A stretch of 38,852 bases of DNA from Bacillota bacterium (GTDB lineage Bacteria; Bacillota; Clostridia; Tissierellales; Gottschalkiaceae): the NCBI GenBank assembly GCA_023420895.1, contig JAEZUY010000009.1, positions 1 through 38,852 of the forward strand. The letters are read 5' to 3'. Shown in pieces: positions 7,278 through 16,224 of this stretch. The notes beneath the pieces are model-generated. The model saw nothing but the letters and a program-made list of their open reading frames with translations, ran no database searches and was not told the DNA's origin. Numbering within the stretch: position 1 is the first letter of the stretch; the number at the start of each line of letters is the position of its first letter. A program made the position numbers and the translations under genes.

Positions 7278-8024
7278 TTGAAATCTAAATATTCAACAGA
7301 AACAATTTATTCAAATGAAGAAATAAGCAAAGATGTTTACAGAATGGTAGTAGAAGGGGATTACGACCTCAATCCAGGACAGTTTTACATGATGAGAGCA
7401 TGGAAAGTGGAGCCGTATCTTTCAAGACCAATATCAGTTCATACCGTAGGAGAAAATGGAATAGAATTCCTTTATCAGGTTTTCGGACATGGAACTGAGA
7501 TTTTCTCAAAGATGAAAAAAGGAGATAAAATCGACCTTTTAGGACCGCTTGGAAACGGGTTCGACATAGATGAAATAGACGGAAAAGTTGCTGTAGTAGT
7601 AGGAGGTATAGGAATAGCTCCTATGTACGAAGTTATGAAAAAACTTAAAGAAAAAGACAGTTCTATTAAAATAGATTTTTATGCCGGATTCAGAGATTCA
7701 GTTTATTCAGTAGACTATATGAAAGAATATGCTGATGAGGTTTTCATATCTACTGAAGACGGAAGCACAGGCTATAAAGGATACGTTGTAGATCTTCTTG
7801 ATACATCGAAATACGACTACATCCTTTCTTGCGGACCGACTCCTATGATGAAAGTTGTTCAGGAGATGGCCAAAAAGACTGACACTAAAGCATATTTTTC
7901 ACTAGAAGAGCATATGGCATGCGGAATCGGAGCATGTCTAGGATGCACATGCAACACTGTAAGAGGAAAAGAGAGAATATGTAAAGAGGGACCAGTATTC
8001 CTCGGAGAGGATGTGACTTTATAA
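7278..8024 (+). CDS. pyrK: Dihydroorotate dehydrogenase B, electron-transfer subunit
   Basis: This FAD and [2Fe-2S] subunit passes electrons from PyrD to NAD+, allowing orotate formation without a membrane quinone. The FAD-binding RPISVH is near residue 52, a nucleotide-binding GGIGIAPM is near residue 115, and the cluster ligands lie in CGIGACLGCTC and a later Cys in RICKEG. I choose TTG 7278 (MKSKYSTET) because SD AAGGGG is 8 nt upstream. The longer GTG start at 7269 would overlap that SD. Its stop overlaps the pyrD ATG by one base. Confidence 0.94.
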   Translation: MKSKYSTETIYSNEEISKDVYRMVVEGDYDLNPGQFYMMRAWKVEPYLSRPISVHTVGENGIEFLYQVFGHGTEIFSKMKKGDKIDLLGPLGNGFDIDEIDGKVAVVVGGIGIAPMYEVMKKLKEKDSSIKIDFYAGFRDSVYSVDYMKEYADEVFISTEDGSTGYKGYVVDLLDTSKYDYILSCGPTPMMKVVQEMAKKTDTKAYFSLEEHMACGIGACLGCTCNTVRGKERICKEGPVFLGEDVTL

Positions 8025-8926
8025 TGGCTGATATGAAAGTTGTAATAAACGGAGTTGAATTTAAGAACCCGATAATAACTGCTTCAGGGACATTCGGATT
8101 CGGACCGGAATATCTTGATTATTTCGACGTTTCGAAACTTGGAGGAATAAGCTCTAAAGGTCTTACAATACTTCCTAAAGATGGGAATGAAGGAAGAAGA
8201 ATTCATGAAATAAGCGGAGGACTTATGAACAGTATAGGTCTTCAGAACCCAGGAATTCCTCACTTCATAGAGCATGAACTTGAAGAGATGAAAAAACTTG
8301 GAACAGTTATAATTGCGAACCTTGGAGGAGGAAGTCTCGAGCAGTATCTAGAAGGAGCGGAAGCTCTTGACAAGACTGATGTCGACTTCATAGAACTGAA
8401 TATATCATGCCCTAATGTTACTTGCGGGGGAATGGCTTTCGGAATAAAATCTGAAACTGCAAAGCACGCTGTTTCGGAAGTCAGAAAAGTTACTAGCAAG
8501 CCGCTTATGGTAAAACTTTCTCCAAATGCGGATGATATCGTTGATATGGCTGTAACTTGCGCAGAAGCGGGAGCAGATTCACTTTCACTCGTAAATACAT
8601 TTAAAGGGCTTGCAATAGATATATATAAAAGAAAAGCTATTTTCAATAATACAACTGCAGGAGTTTCAGGAGCATGCATAAAGCCTATAGCGCTCAGCAT
8701 GGTCAGAGACGTTTGCAAGGCTGTGGATATTCCGGTTATAGGAATGGGAGGAATAACTACAGCTTATGATGCAATCGAATTTATAATGGCTGGAGCAGAT
8801 GCTCTTCAAGTAGGATCTGCAAACTTCATAAAGCCTGATATATGTGTAGATATAATAGAAGGCATGGAAGAATTTATGGACAGCCAGGGAATAAAATCAT
8901 TAGACGAAATCAGAGGAATAATCTAG
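8024..8926 (+). CDS. pyrD: Dihydroorotate dehydrogenase B, catalytic subunit
   Basis: It oxidises dihydroorotate to orotate using FMN. The 300-aa class 1B enzyme has ASGTFGFG and SSKGLT near the N-terminus, MNSIGLQNPG, and the NISCPNVTCGG active-site loop with catalytic Cys129. The FMN phosphate site is GMGGITTAYDAIEF near residue 241. Start overlap with pyrK (TAATG) indicates coupled translation of the two subunits. Confidence 0.97.
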   Translation: MADMKVVINGVEFKNPIITASGTFGFGPEYLDYFDVSKLGGISSKGLTILPKDGNEGRRIHEISGGLMNSIGLQNPGIPHFIEHELEEMKKLGTVIIANLGGGSLEQYLEGAEALDKTDVDFIELNISCPNVTCGGMAFGIKSETAKHAVSEVRKVTSKPLMVKLSPNADDIVDMAVTCAEAGADSLSLVNTFKGLAIDIYKRKAIFNNTTAGVSGACIKPIALSMVRDVCKAVDIPVIGMGGITTAYDAIEFIMAGADALQVGSANFIKPDICVDIIEGMEEFMDSQGIKSLDEIRGII

Positions 8927-8939
8927 GGGGTATATTAAT

Positions 8940-9521
8940 ATGGCAAATTCAGATGAAAAAGTACTAGAAATAATGAAAGAGACAGGCGCATTCCTTGAAG
9001 GACACTTCCTTCTATCTTCAGGAAGACACAGCGACAAATACTGCCAGTGTGCAAAACTTCTTCAGTATCCTGACAAAGCGGCTGAAGCATTAAGCGTTGT
9101 TGTTGAAAAACTTAAGGACTTAGATATAGATTTAGTTGTAGGACCTGCTATGGGTGGAATAGTTGCAGCATATGAAGTTGCAAGACAGCTTGGAAAACCT
9201 GCAATATTCACTGAAAGAGAAGATGGAGAAATGACTCTTAGAAGAGGTTTTGAAATCAAAGACGGACAGAAGATAATAATAATGGAAGATGTTGTAACTA
9301 CAGGAAAATCTACAAAAGAAACTAAGAAAGTTCTTGAAGGATTCGGAGGAGAAGTTCTTGGAGTTGCATGTATTGTAAACAGAACTAAAGAAGATATAGG
9401 AATGCCTATATACAGCTGTATAGACTTAGATATTCCTAACTATGAAAAAGAGGAATGTCCTCTATGCGCTGCAGGAGATACTAATGTAGTAAAACCTGGA
9501 AGCAGAAAAATAAAAGCATAA
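8940..9521 (+). CDS. pyrE: Orotate phosphoribosyltransferase
   Basis: It joins orotate and PRPP to give OMP. The 193-aa protein has the PRPP-binding motif IIIMEDVVTTGKST (about residues 112-125) and VGPAMGGIVAAYEVA. An extra C-terminal tail contains CPLCAAGD, as seen in the longer Thermus/Clostridia-type PyrE proteins. SD AGGGGGT lies before ATG. It is the last gene of the operon and is followed by a terminator. Confidence 0.96.
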   Translation: MANSDEKVLEIMKETGAFLEGHFLLSSGRHSDKYCQCAKLLQYPDKAAEALSVVVEKLKDLDIDLVVGPAMGGIVAAYEVARQLGKPAIFTEREDGEMTLRRGFEIKDGQKIIIMEDVVTTGKSTKETKKVLEGFGGEVLGVACIVNRTKEDIGMPIYSCIDLDIPNYEKEECPLCAAGDTNVVKPGSRKIKA

Positions 9522-9534
9522 TATAGATAATTTG

Positions 9535-9584
9535 GGGCCGGAGGTTTTGAGGATATATTTCTTAAAGCCCCGGTCCGTTTTTTT
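9535..9584 (+). terminator. pyr operon terminator
   Basis: GGGCCGG (9535-9541) pairs with CCGGTCC (9570-9576), with one G-U, and then GTTTTTTT. An alternative GGGGC/GCCCC pairing is possible in the same segment. Confidence 0.75.
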
Positions 9585-9598
9585 GAAAATTAACTCAA

Positions 9599-9627
9599 TT
9601 GACTTTCACCTGCTTATAGATAATAAT
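9599..9627 (+). promoter_or_regulatory. Possible promoter for the 9772 gene
   Basis: TTGACT (9599-9604), 17 bp, AATAAT (9622-9627). The -35 is good and the -10 poor. It would start a transcript covering the flavodoxin-fold and methionine-synthesis genes. Confidence 0.4.
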
Positions 9628-9771
9628 ATATAATAAGATAGAAATGAAAATTATTCACTTCTGAAATTAAATGGCTTTAATGATATCAATATTAAACTGC
9701 GTATTAAAGAAAGCAATACCAGTTTCTTAATACAGCTAGATTTTGCTTAAAAGCAGAAAGGATGTAAAAAA

Positions 9772-10356
9772 ATGAAAAATTATTTAATAGTTTATTCAAA
9801 TCCATGTGACAACAGCTTCTCATACAGAATAAAAGAGAGAGCGAAAGAATTTCTTAAATCTGAAGGTCACAGAGTAGAAGTAAGAGATTTATACAAAATG
9901 GAATTCAATCCTCTTCTTACTGATATAGAGATAAGAGATTTTTCAAGAGGAGTTTATTCTACAGATATACAGCAGGAGCAGGCTTTTATAAAGTGGGCGG
10001 ATGTTATAATATTTGTTTTCCCGATTTGGTGGGGAATTCCTGCTATGCTGAAAGGATATATAGATAAAGTGTTCTCTTACGGATTTGCATATAAAACGAC
10101 TCCTCAGGGAATGAAAGGGCTTCTTCAGGGGAAAAAAGTTTACAGATTCAGCCCTATGAGAACGCTTAATGAAACTTACGACCATAGCGGATACAAGGCT
10201 TCTTTAATAAATATAATAGATAAAGGAATTTTCGAATATGCTGGAATGAAAGTTATTGACAGCAAACTGTTCGGAGGGATTCCAAGAGAAGATGAAAAGA
10301 TAGCAGAAGAATATCTTCACCAGGTTGAAGTGGCGCTTAAAAAATCTTTCCATTAA
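9772..10356 (+). CDS. NAD(P)H-dependent flavodoxin-fold oxidoreductase
   Basis: This is a probable cytoplasmic FMN/FAD reductase of the flavodoxin-2 / NAD(P)H:quinone oxidoreductase family (MdaB/KefF/YwrO-like). The 194-aa product has an N-terminal beta strand with the flavin phosphate loop YSNPCDNSFS and the hallmark FPIWWGIPAMLKGYIDKVFSYGFAY segment (about residues 83-108). The electron acceptor cannot be read from sequence. SD AAAGGATG precedes ATG. The next gene begins 18 nt downstream, so the two are probably cotranscribed. No SAM riboswitch is visible upstream. Confidence 0.85.
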   Translation: MKNYLIVYSNPCDNSFSYRIKERAKEFLKSEGHRVEVRDLYKMEFNPLLTDIEIRDFSRGVYSTDIQQEQAFIKWADVIIFVFPIWWGIPAMLKGYIDKVFSYGFAYKTTPQGMKGLLQGKKVYRFSPMRTLNETYDHSGYKASLINIIDKGIFEYAGMKVIDSKLFGGIPREDEKIAEEYLHQVEVALKKSFH

Positions 10357-10374
10357 TTTTAGGCAGGTGATTGA

Positions 10375-12156
10375 GTGAATATCAGAGATTATTTAGACAG
10401 ACATATACTAGTTGCAGACGGGGCGATGGGAACCTACTTCGGAGAGATAATGGGGAATACTCTTTCTTGTGAAATGGCAACGATAGAATACCCTGATGTA
10501 ATAAGAAGAATACACAGAGAATATATAAAAGCCGGAGCAAAGCTGATAAGAACGAATACATTTTCGGCGAACACTATTTCAATGAATATAAATAGGGAGA
10601 CGCTTGAAAAACTGATAAGAGACAGTTTCAGAATTGCGACTGATACGGCTAGAAGAGATGCCTTTATAGGATGTTCAATAGGACCTATACACGAATCTCA
10701 TCAGAAAAAGAGAGACGGATTCGACTATTATCCCGAGTACAAGTTCATAGTTGACACATTTCTGGATGAGGGAGGAGAAATATTCGTATTCGAAACTTTC
10801 GGAAGCACAGACTATCTGAAAGAAATTACTGAATATATAAAATCGGTCAAAGAAGATGCCTTCATAATTGCTCAGTTTGCTGTGATGGCTGACGGATATA
10901 CCAGAAGGGGAGTAAATATAAACAATATAATTGAAGATATAAAAGAGATGGGAACTATAGATGCATACGGCTTTAACTGCGGTTCAGGTCCTGCTCATAT
11001 TTATAATCTTTTAAAGAAAATGGATATATTTAAAGACAATATAGTTTCTGTTCTTCCGAATGCTGGATATCCGGAGATGATAAACGGAAGAATGGTATAT
11101 GTAAACAATCCGGGTTATTTCTGTGAAAAAATTCTGGATATTGTGAAACTGGGAGCAAGGATTGTCGGAGGATGCTGCGGAACTACTCCCGAGCATATTA
11201 AAGAAATAGTGAGAAGGCTGAACAGAGATTTAAATATAGATTTTGAAATACAGCCTCCGAGACTTCTTTATAAAAAGAACAAAGAAGCAAAGCCTAATAT
11301 CTTCAGATATAAACTCGACAACGATGAGTTTGCTATTGCGGTTGAGCTTGATCCTCCATTCGATTCAGATCTCGATAGACTCATGAGAAATGCTGAGATA
11401 TGCAAGCAGAATGGTATAGATGTGGTCACTATTGCCGATTCTCCAAGAGGAATGGCGAGGGTCGATTCGCTTATGGTAGCTTCAAAAATTTATCAGGATA
11501 TAGGAATAGAGGCTATGCCGCATCTCTGCTGCAGAGATAAAAATGTAAATGCGCTTAAGTCTGGAATTCTAGGAGCGCATATAAACGGAGTCAGAAATAT
11601 ACTTGCAATGACAGGAGACCCTGTTCTGGATATAGACAGTGTTGCAACTAAGAGTGTTTTCAATATGAACTCTTATGAGCTTATTAACATGATAGACAAT
11701 ATGAATAAGGATATTTTTAAAAATGATGAAATAATGATTGGCGGAGCTTTAAATCTAAATGTAAAGAATAAGGACGCTCAGCTTGGAAGAATGAAGAGGA
11801 AGAATGAAAAGGGAGCAGAATTCTATCTTACACAGCCGATATATGACATGGAAGTCGCTGAATATCTAAAAACTATGGAGAGAGGCGATGAAAAGATTCT
11901 TGCAGGAATAATGCCTATAGTGAGTTATAAAAACGCTCAGTTTTTAAATAATGAGCTTCCGGGAATAAAAATTCCGGAAGAACATATAGAAAGATTCAGA
12001 AATATCAGAGACAGAGAAAAATCTGTTGAAACCGGAATTGAAATAGCATGTGATATGATAGAAGAGCTTAAAGCTTATGTAGATGGAATTTACTTTATAG
12101 CTCCTTTTGGAAGAATGGATATAATAACTGAAATTATAAGAAGAACTAGAATCTAA
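10375..12156 (+). CDS. Bifunctional homocysteine S-methyltransferase / methylenetetrahydrofolate reductase
   Basis: This is a YitJ-type fusion of 593 aa. Residues 1-290 are a Zn-dependent homocysteine methyltransferase: DGAMGTYFG, with the zinc ligands Cys202 (GFNCGSG) and Cys267/Cys268 (GGCCGTTP). Residues ~310-593 are a MetF-like FAD domain, with VELDPPFD, NGIDVVTIADSPRG, HLCCRD, ILAMTGDPV and the later QPIYD. Together they would make methyl-THF and methylate homocysteine, or use another methyl donor in the first domain. It starts at GTG with SD AGGCAGGTGA. It lies in the same window as metNIQ, but in a separate transcript. Confidence 0.92.
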   Translation: MNIRDYLDRHILVADGAMGTYFGEIMGNTLSCEMATIEYPDVIRRIHREYIKAGAKLIRTNTFSANTISMNINRETLEKLIRDSFRIATDTARRDAFIGCSIGPIHESHQKKRDGFDYYPEYKFIVDTFLDEGGEIFVFETFGSTDYLKEITEYIKSVKEDAFIIAQFAVMADGYTRRGVNINNIIEDIKEMGTIDAYGFNCGSGPAHIYNLLKKMDIFKDNIVSVLPNAGYPEMINGRMVYVNNPGYFCEKILDIVKLGARIVGGCCGTTPEHIKEIVRRLNRDLNIDFEIQPPRLLYKKNKEAKPNIFRYKLDNDEFAIAVELDPPFDSDLDRLMRNAEICKQNGIDVVTIADSPRGMARVDSLMVASKIYQDIGIEAMPHLCCRDKNVNALKSGILGAHINGVRNILAMTGDPVLDIDSVATKSVFNMNSYELINMIDNMNKDIFKNDEIMIGGALNLNVKNKDAQLGRMKRKNEKGAEFYLTQPIYDMEVAEYLKTMERGDEKILAGIMPIVSYKNAQFLNNELPGIKIPEEHIERFRNIRDREKSVETGIEIACDMIEELKAYVDGIYFIAPFGRMDIITEIIRRTRI

Positions 12157-12187
12157 AAGTAAAAAGATAGATAAATTATATTTAAAT

Positions 12188-12226
12188 AAAAAAGGAGATA
12201 CTCTGTTTAAAAGTATCTCCTTTTTT
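12188..12226. terminator. Bidirectional terminator between the metF-type gene and glutaredoxin
   Basis: A 15-bp stem, AAAAAAGGAGATACT (12188-12202) with AGTATCTCCTTTTTT (12212-12226), and a 9-nt loop. The U-tract is within the stem on both strands, serving the two convergent genes. Confidence 0.9.
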
Positions 12227-12238
12227 AAATATTTTAAA

Positions 12239-12502
12239 TTATTCTTCGATTCCAAATTTTTCGTTTATTGTTCCTGCTTTTTTTAGAGCAACCATGTCAT
12301 CGTATCCGCCTATGAATTCATCATCAACGAAAACTTGCGGTACAGTTTTAACTCCTGTTCTTTCTATAACAGGATCGAATGCTTCCTGATCATGAGTAAC
12401 GTCTACTTCTTTAAAGTCAAGTTTCTTTCTTTTAAGGAATGCAGTCGCTCTTTTGCAGTAAGGACAGTAATCTTTTGTGTAAATAACTATATCTTTCTTC
12501 AT
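12239..12502 (-). CDS. Glutaredoxin
   Basis: A small cytoplasmic thiol-disulfide oxidoreductase of 87 aa (GrxC/NrdH-like). The redox motif CPYC is at residues 13-16, the cis-proline motif TVPQVFVD follows, and GGYDD closes the glutathione-type site. The start at ATG 12502 (MKKDIVIYT) follows SD AGAGGTG; the frame extends seven codons further but without support. Whether it uses glutathione or another low-molecular-weight thiol is unknown. It stands alone on the minus strand. Confidence 0.92.
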   Translation of the reverse strand: MKKDIVIYTKDYCPYCKRATAFLKRKKLDFKEVDVTHDQEAFDPVIERTGVKTVPQVFVDDEFIGGYDDMVALKKAGTINEKFGIEE

Positions 12503-12717
12503 AATAAAACACCTCTTAATCATATTTTAGTAACCTATATAATATATTCTACCCAAATACTATGATATTAAACATCAATAAAATGACAAAAATCAAAAAA
12601 ATCATAAAAATTATTAAAACTTTGTTACAATTTGAATGGAATCAAGTTATATATAGATTAAGATAGAAATTTATTGTATAATAGAGGTTGTGAATATGAA
12701 ACGAAAGAGGGGATAAA

Positions 12718-14118
12718 GTGCACGAGGGTAAAGATTACGAAAAAAAGAAAAAGACTAAGTATATAATAGGCGGTGTGGCCGCAGCTGTAGTCCTCATAGG
12801 TGCAATATATGCTGGAGGAGTTTATAAATATCAGAATAAATTCATCCCGGGTACAAAAATAGACGGATTAGATATATCAGGAAAGAGTGTTGCTGAAGCG
12901 GCATCTGAGATAGAAAATAGATATGTTACGAATACGTATATAATTAAAGAAAACGGAAAAGAGATAGATAGAGTTACAGGTGAAGAATTAGGAATGAAGC
13001 CTGATTTCAGCACTTATCTGAATAATCTGAATGATGAACAGAACAAATGGTCATGGGGTGTGTCTAAATTCACTAAATCTCAGGAAAAGTCAAGCCCGGA
13101 CGGAGTAGTTCTTGATGAAGACATGTATAATGAACATTTCAGTCAGGTTCAGTTCAACTCAGGAGATAGATACGAATCAGAAAATGCTAAAATAGTTTTC
13201 GAAGATGATAAATTTGTAGTTAAACCTGAAGTTTACGGTAACCTTATAGACGGAGCGAAAGTTCATGAGATAATAAAAGACGGAATTAAAAAAGGTAAAA
13301 CTGAAATAGAAATAAAAGATTCTTACAATATGCCGGTTCTTAAGGCTGATGATAAGAAAACAAATGAAATAGCTGAAAAACTTAATAAAGAGCTTGATAA
13401 GACTATCACTTACAAGATTTCAGGAATGGATGCAGTAGTTCCTAGAGCGGCTGTAGCTGAATGGCTGACTTACGATACAGAAGGAAATATAGGAATAGAT
13501 GACGATGCGCTTTATTCATATATAGCATTCTTAAGCAGCGAATACAGCACTAGAGGTAAAGAAAGAACGTTCAATTCAACACTTGGCGGACCGATAACTG
13601 TAAGCGGAGGAATCTACGGATGGAGTATAGATGTAGATGAAGAGTCTGAACAGCTTAAAGAAGAGTTCGTTAACGCGGACGGACCTATAACTAGAGTTCC
13701 AGTAGTTACTGGAGTAGGTTTTGATGAAAACAAAGATGATATAGGCGACAGCTATGTTGAAATAGACCTTAGCAATCAGCAGCTTTGGGTTTATAATGGA
13801 GGAGAACTTCAGTTTGAAACGTATATAGTCAGCGGTAATCCTAATACAGGACACGGAACTCCTACAGGAGTATTCTATATATGGAGTAAAGAGAGAAACA
13901 GAATACTTAGAGGTGCGGATTATGCAACACCTGTAAGTTACTGGATGCCTATAGACTGGACTGGAGTGGGACTTCACGATGCGGTATGGCAGTCTTCATT
14001 CGGAGGAAGCGCATACCTTTACAGAGGATCGCACGGATGTATAAACCTTTCGTATCCGGCAGTTGCTCAGATATACGATCTTGTTGAGGTTGGAACACCG
14101 GTTGTAGTTTACTATTAA
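12718..14118 (+). CDS. Membrane-anchored L,D-transpeptidase (YkuD) with peptidoglycan-binding repeats
   Basis: This is a probable cell-wall enzyme that crosslinks or attaches peptidoglycan stem peptides outside the membrane. The 466-aa protein has a lysine-rich cytoplasmic start, one transmembrane helix (about residues 18-38) and a middle region of PG_binding_4-type repeats (GTKIDGLDISGKSVAEA). The C-terminal YkuD domain (about 345-466) carries HGTPTGVF and the catalytic SHGCIN with His439 and Cys441. The GTG start follows SD AGAGGGGAT. A strong terminator follows. Confidence 0.93.
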   Translation: MHEGKDYEKKKKTKYIIGGVAAAVVLIGAIYAGGVYKYQNKFIPGTKIDGLDISGKSVAEAASEIENRYVTNTYIIKENGKEIDRVTGEELGMKPDFSTYLNNLNDEQNKWSWGVSKFTKSQEKSSPDGVVLDEDMYNEHFSQVQFNSGDRYESENAKIVFEDDKFVVKPEVYGNLIDGAKVHEIIKDGIKKGKTEIEIKDSYNMPVLKADDKKTNEIAEKLNKELDKTITYKISGMDAVVPRAAVAEWLTYDTEGNIGIDDDALYSYIAFLSSEYSTRGKERTFNSTLGGPITVSGGIYGWSIDVDEESEQLKEEFVNADGPITRVPVVTGVGFDENKDDIGDSYVEIDLSNQQLWVYNGGELQFETYIVSGNPNTGHGTPTGVFYIWSKERNRILRGADYATPVSYWMPIDWTGVGLHDAVWQSSFGGSAYLYRGSHGCINLSYPAVAQIYDLVEVGTPVVVYY

Positions 14119-14145
14119 TCAGAAAATAGATATAATTCAAATAAA

Positions 14146-14185
14146 AAAAGAGTCTGGCGGCAAGTACCGCCAGGCTCTTTTATTT
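14146..14185. terminator. Bidirectional terminator
   Basis: AAAAGAGTCTGGCGG (14146-14160) pairs with CCGCCAGGCTCTTTT (14167-14181), with one G-U pair, and a CAAGTA loop. A-rich and T-rich flanks suit both the L,D-transpeptidase gene and the convergent DUF364 gene. Confidence 0.9.
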
Positions 14186-14198
14186 TATATTTTTTATA

Positions 14199-14987
14199 TT
14201 AAAATTTTCTTTTACAGTCTTCTTTTTTTATGCTCAGCATTCTTCCGCCTTTGAATATCATAACGTCTTCTCCGGTTTTCAGAATTTCTAGAGATTTTTC
14301 CTGATCGGTTACGCAGAATCCAGAGAGACCGTCAATATTATGCTTGAAAAGTATATCAGTCATTGGAACCGAAGGTCCTATGAGAACTGCTTTTGTATCT
14401 TTTCTTATAATTTGCAGAAGTCTTGGAAGAGTTTTGTTTATAATGGTCATTCCCGTTATAAACACATAGTCCTGTTCAGGAAGGATGAATTCGCATGCAC
14501 TGTCGGGATAGTCTCCCTTAGAGGGATTTCTTTCAAGCACTGACATATCGCAGACTGATGCGAACTGCTTCTCCATCTTGGGAAATCTTCCTATAATGGT
14601 GACTTTTTTACCTTTTATCTGCTCTCTGTATTCTATAAAAACATCTTTCTTTTTTCTGCTTTCGAGATCTTTTTTGCTGAAATCTATATCAGCAAAGCCT
14701 TGAAGAGCATCTATTTTTTCATAAGTATTGTAGTATGCATTTATAGCCGCATTTCCAATCGAAGCTTCTTTGAAATTCCATGATTTGACGAGTTCAGCAG
14801 CATCTTTGAGATCCATTCCAATTAAACTTTTCTGATTGATTCTGGGTCTTGTCGAACTTCTTACGGTGAGCGCTATTCCAATATTGTCTTCAGTTCTAAC
14901 CATAGTCCAGCTGCTTCCTACATAATAATCTGTTATCTTAATTCCTTCCTCTATATTATCTATAAGGTCATCATATAATTTCCACAT
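14199..14987 (-). CDS. DUF4213/DUF364 protein (putative heavy-metal chelation family)
   Basis: The function is not established. The 262-aa product has an N-terminal DUF4213-like part (MWKLYDDLIDNI ... TVRSSTRPRINQ, about 1-90). A Rossmann-like DUF364 part follows, with VTIIGRFPKM, LERNPSKGDYPDSACEFILP, YVFITGMTIINKTLP and GPSVPMTDILF. The family is proposed to bind metals on thin evidence. Its ATG is 3 nt after the stop of the MoeA-like gene, and its SD lies inside that gene's end, so the two are translated together. A role in metal or cofactor handling with its MoeA-like and methyltransferase partners is inference. Confidence 0.75.
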   Translation of the reverse strand: MWKLYDDLIDNIEEGIKITDYYVGSSWTMVRTEDNIGIALTVRSSTRPRINQKSLIGMDLKDAAELVKSWNFKEASIGNAAINAYYNTYEKIDALQGFADIDFSKKDLESRKKKDVFIEYREQIKGKKVTIIGRFPKMEKQFASVCDMSVLERNPSKGDYPDSACEFILPEQDYVFITGMTIINKTLPRLLQIIRKDTKAVLIGPSVPMTDILFKHNIDGLSGFCVTDQEKSLEILKTGEDVMIFKGGRMLSIKKEDCKRKF

Positions 14988-14990
14988 ATA

Positions 14991-16208
14991 TTATTCCTCA
15001 CAGAACCTTATATCAGATTTATTCACTAAAAGCTGAACTTCTATTTCAGTGCCTTTAGGAAGAAAGTCTTCTCCAATTGGAAGTATGAAATAAGCATTTC
15101 CTGATGCGGCTTCTATAGCTGAACAGCTTGTATGCTTTCTTGGATAAGCAAGATAATTTCCTTCGGAGTCTTTTTTTATCACCATCTTAGATAGGAAGGA
15201 CATATGTTCAGGTCCGGTGAAGTCTTCCTGAAGGACTGCTTTAATTTGTTCTCTTGTACAAGGATTCAATGAATAGTATTTTGAAACGATTTCTTTGAGA
15301 CACCATTCAGCACCGTAAAATGCTGCGATATTAGGTCCAGGGAGATTTATAACCGGTTTATTCTCAATAATTCCGATTCCTATAGGCCTGCCTGGTCCTG
15401 CGGCGGCTCCATGCTGTATAAGAGCGCCCTTGCGTCTTATAAGTTCAGTGTTTAAATCTTCTTCGCCTTTGGAAGAACCGCCGTTTATAACTGCGATATC
15501 TGCAATTTCAAGAGCTCTGTCGAGTGCATTTTCAAGATCCCCGCTTACATCTTTGACGATAGGGAACATAACCGGTTCAGCGCCCATTTCTATAAGCATG
15601 TGTTTTATCATGAGAGAGTTTGAGTCTGTATTTTCACCTCGGGAAGGAACAACTCCTTCGCTTATCAGTTCTGAACCTGTTGGTATAAAAGCGACTCTCG
15701 GTTTTTTATAGACTTTTATAAAGTAAGCGCCTCCTATAGCAAGAGCAGCCAAATTATGAGGTCTTATTCTCATATTTGAATCCAGAATGAGATCACCTTT
15801 TTTTACAGTTCTTCCTGAAGGATTAACTCCCATTCCGGGCTTTATCTCTTCTAAAATTTCATCATCTATTTCAATTCCGCCGTCTTCGAGAAGTTCCACA
15901 GCTTCAATCTGTATAACCATATCGTATTTATCTGGAAAATCATCGCCTGTATCGGCTCTTTCGTACTCTACCCCTTTTTTCCATTTAGACGTATTAGGCA
16001 TTCCGTTTTTGAAGTATTTAGAATTTGTAGCTACTCCGTCCATTTTAGACGATCTTACAACTGGAAGGGTATTTACAGAATAGACTTTTTCTGCAGATAT
16101 TCTGTTGACTGAATCATCTATGCTGACTATCTCAGTTTCCGTCTGTATATTCCACTTTTTAAAAAGCATCTTAACGGCTTCTTTTTTAGTAGGATATTTA
16201 TTTTGCAT
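14991..16208 (-). CDS. Divergent MoeA-like molybdopterin-binding protein
   Basis: MoeA inserts molybdate or tungstate into adenylylated molybdopterin. This 405-aa protein keeps the fold and several motifs: SSKMDGVA (for SAMDGYA), PTGSEL (for TGDEL), NTDSNSLMIKHML, and GGSSKGEEDL (for GGVSVGxxD). It departs elsewhere: PSGRTVKKGD stands where the family has R-x-x-GED, and NLPGPNIAAFYG where it has GLPGNPVS. It may be a specialised paralogue. No other moa/mog gene is in the window. I start at ATG 16208, with an in-frame GTG at 16217 as the alternative. It is 16 nt after the upstream methyltransferase gene. Confidence 0.8.
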   Translation of the reverse strand: MQNKYPTKKEAVKMLFKKWNIQTETEIVSIDDSVNRISAEKVYSVNTLPVVRSSKMDGVATNSKYFKNGMPNTSKWKKGVEYERADTGDDFPDKYDMVIQIEAVELLEDGGIEIDDEILEEIKPGMGVNPSGRTVKKGDLILDSNMRIRPHNLAALAIGGAYFIKVYKKPRVAFIPTGSELISEGVVPSRGENTDSNSLMIKHMLIEMGAEPVMFPIVKDVSGDLENALDRALEIADIAVINGGSSKGEEDLNTELIRRKGALIQHGAAAGPGRPIGIGIIENKPVINLPGPNIAAFYGAEWCLKEIVSKYYSLNPCTREQIKAVLQEDFTGPEHMSFLSKMVIKKDSEGNYLAYPRKHTSCSAIEAASGNAYFILPIGEDFLPKGTEIEVQLLVNKSDIRFCEE

Positions 16209-16224
16209 AATTATCACTTCTTTC

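Noticed and set aside
8260..8718. 152-aa minus-strand ORF, Ser/Ala/Pro-rich
   Set aside because: Antisense shadow of pyrD, which has all catalytic motifs on the plus strand.
13576..13977. 133-aa minus-strand ORF
   Set aside because: Antisense to the YkuD domain of the L,D-transpeptidase; low-complexity composition.
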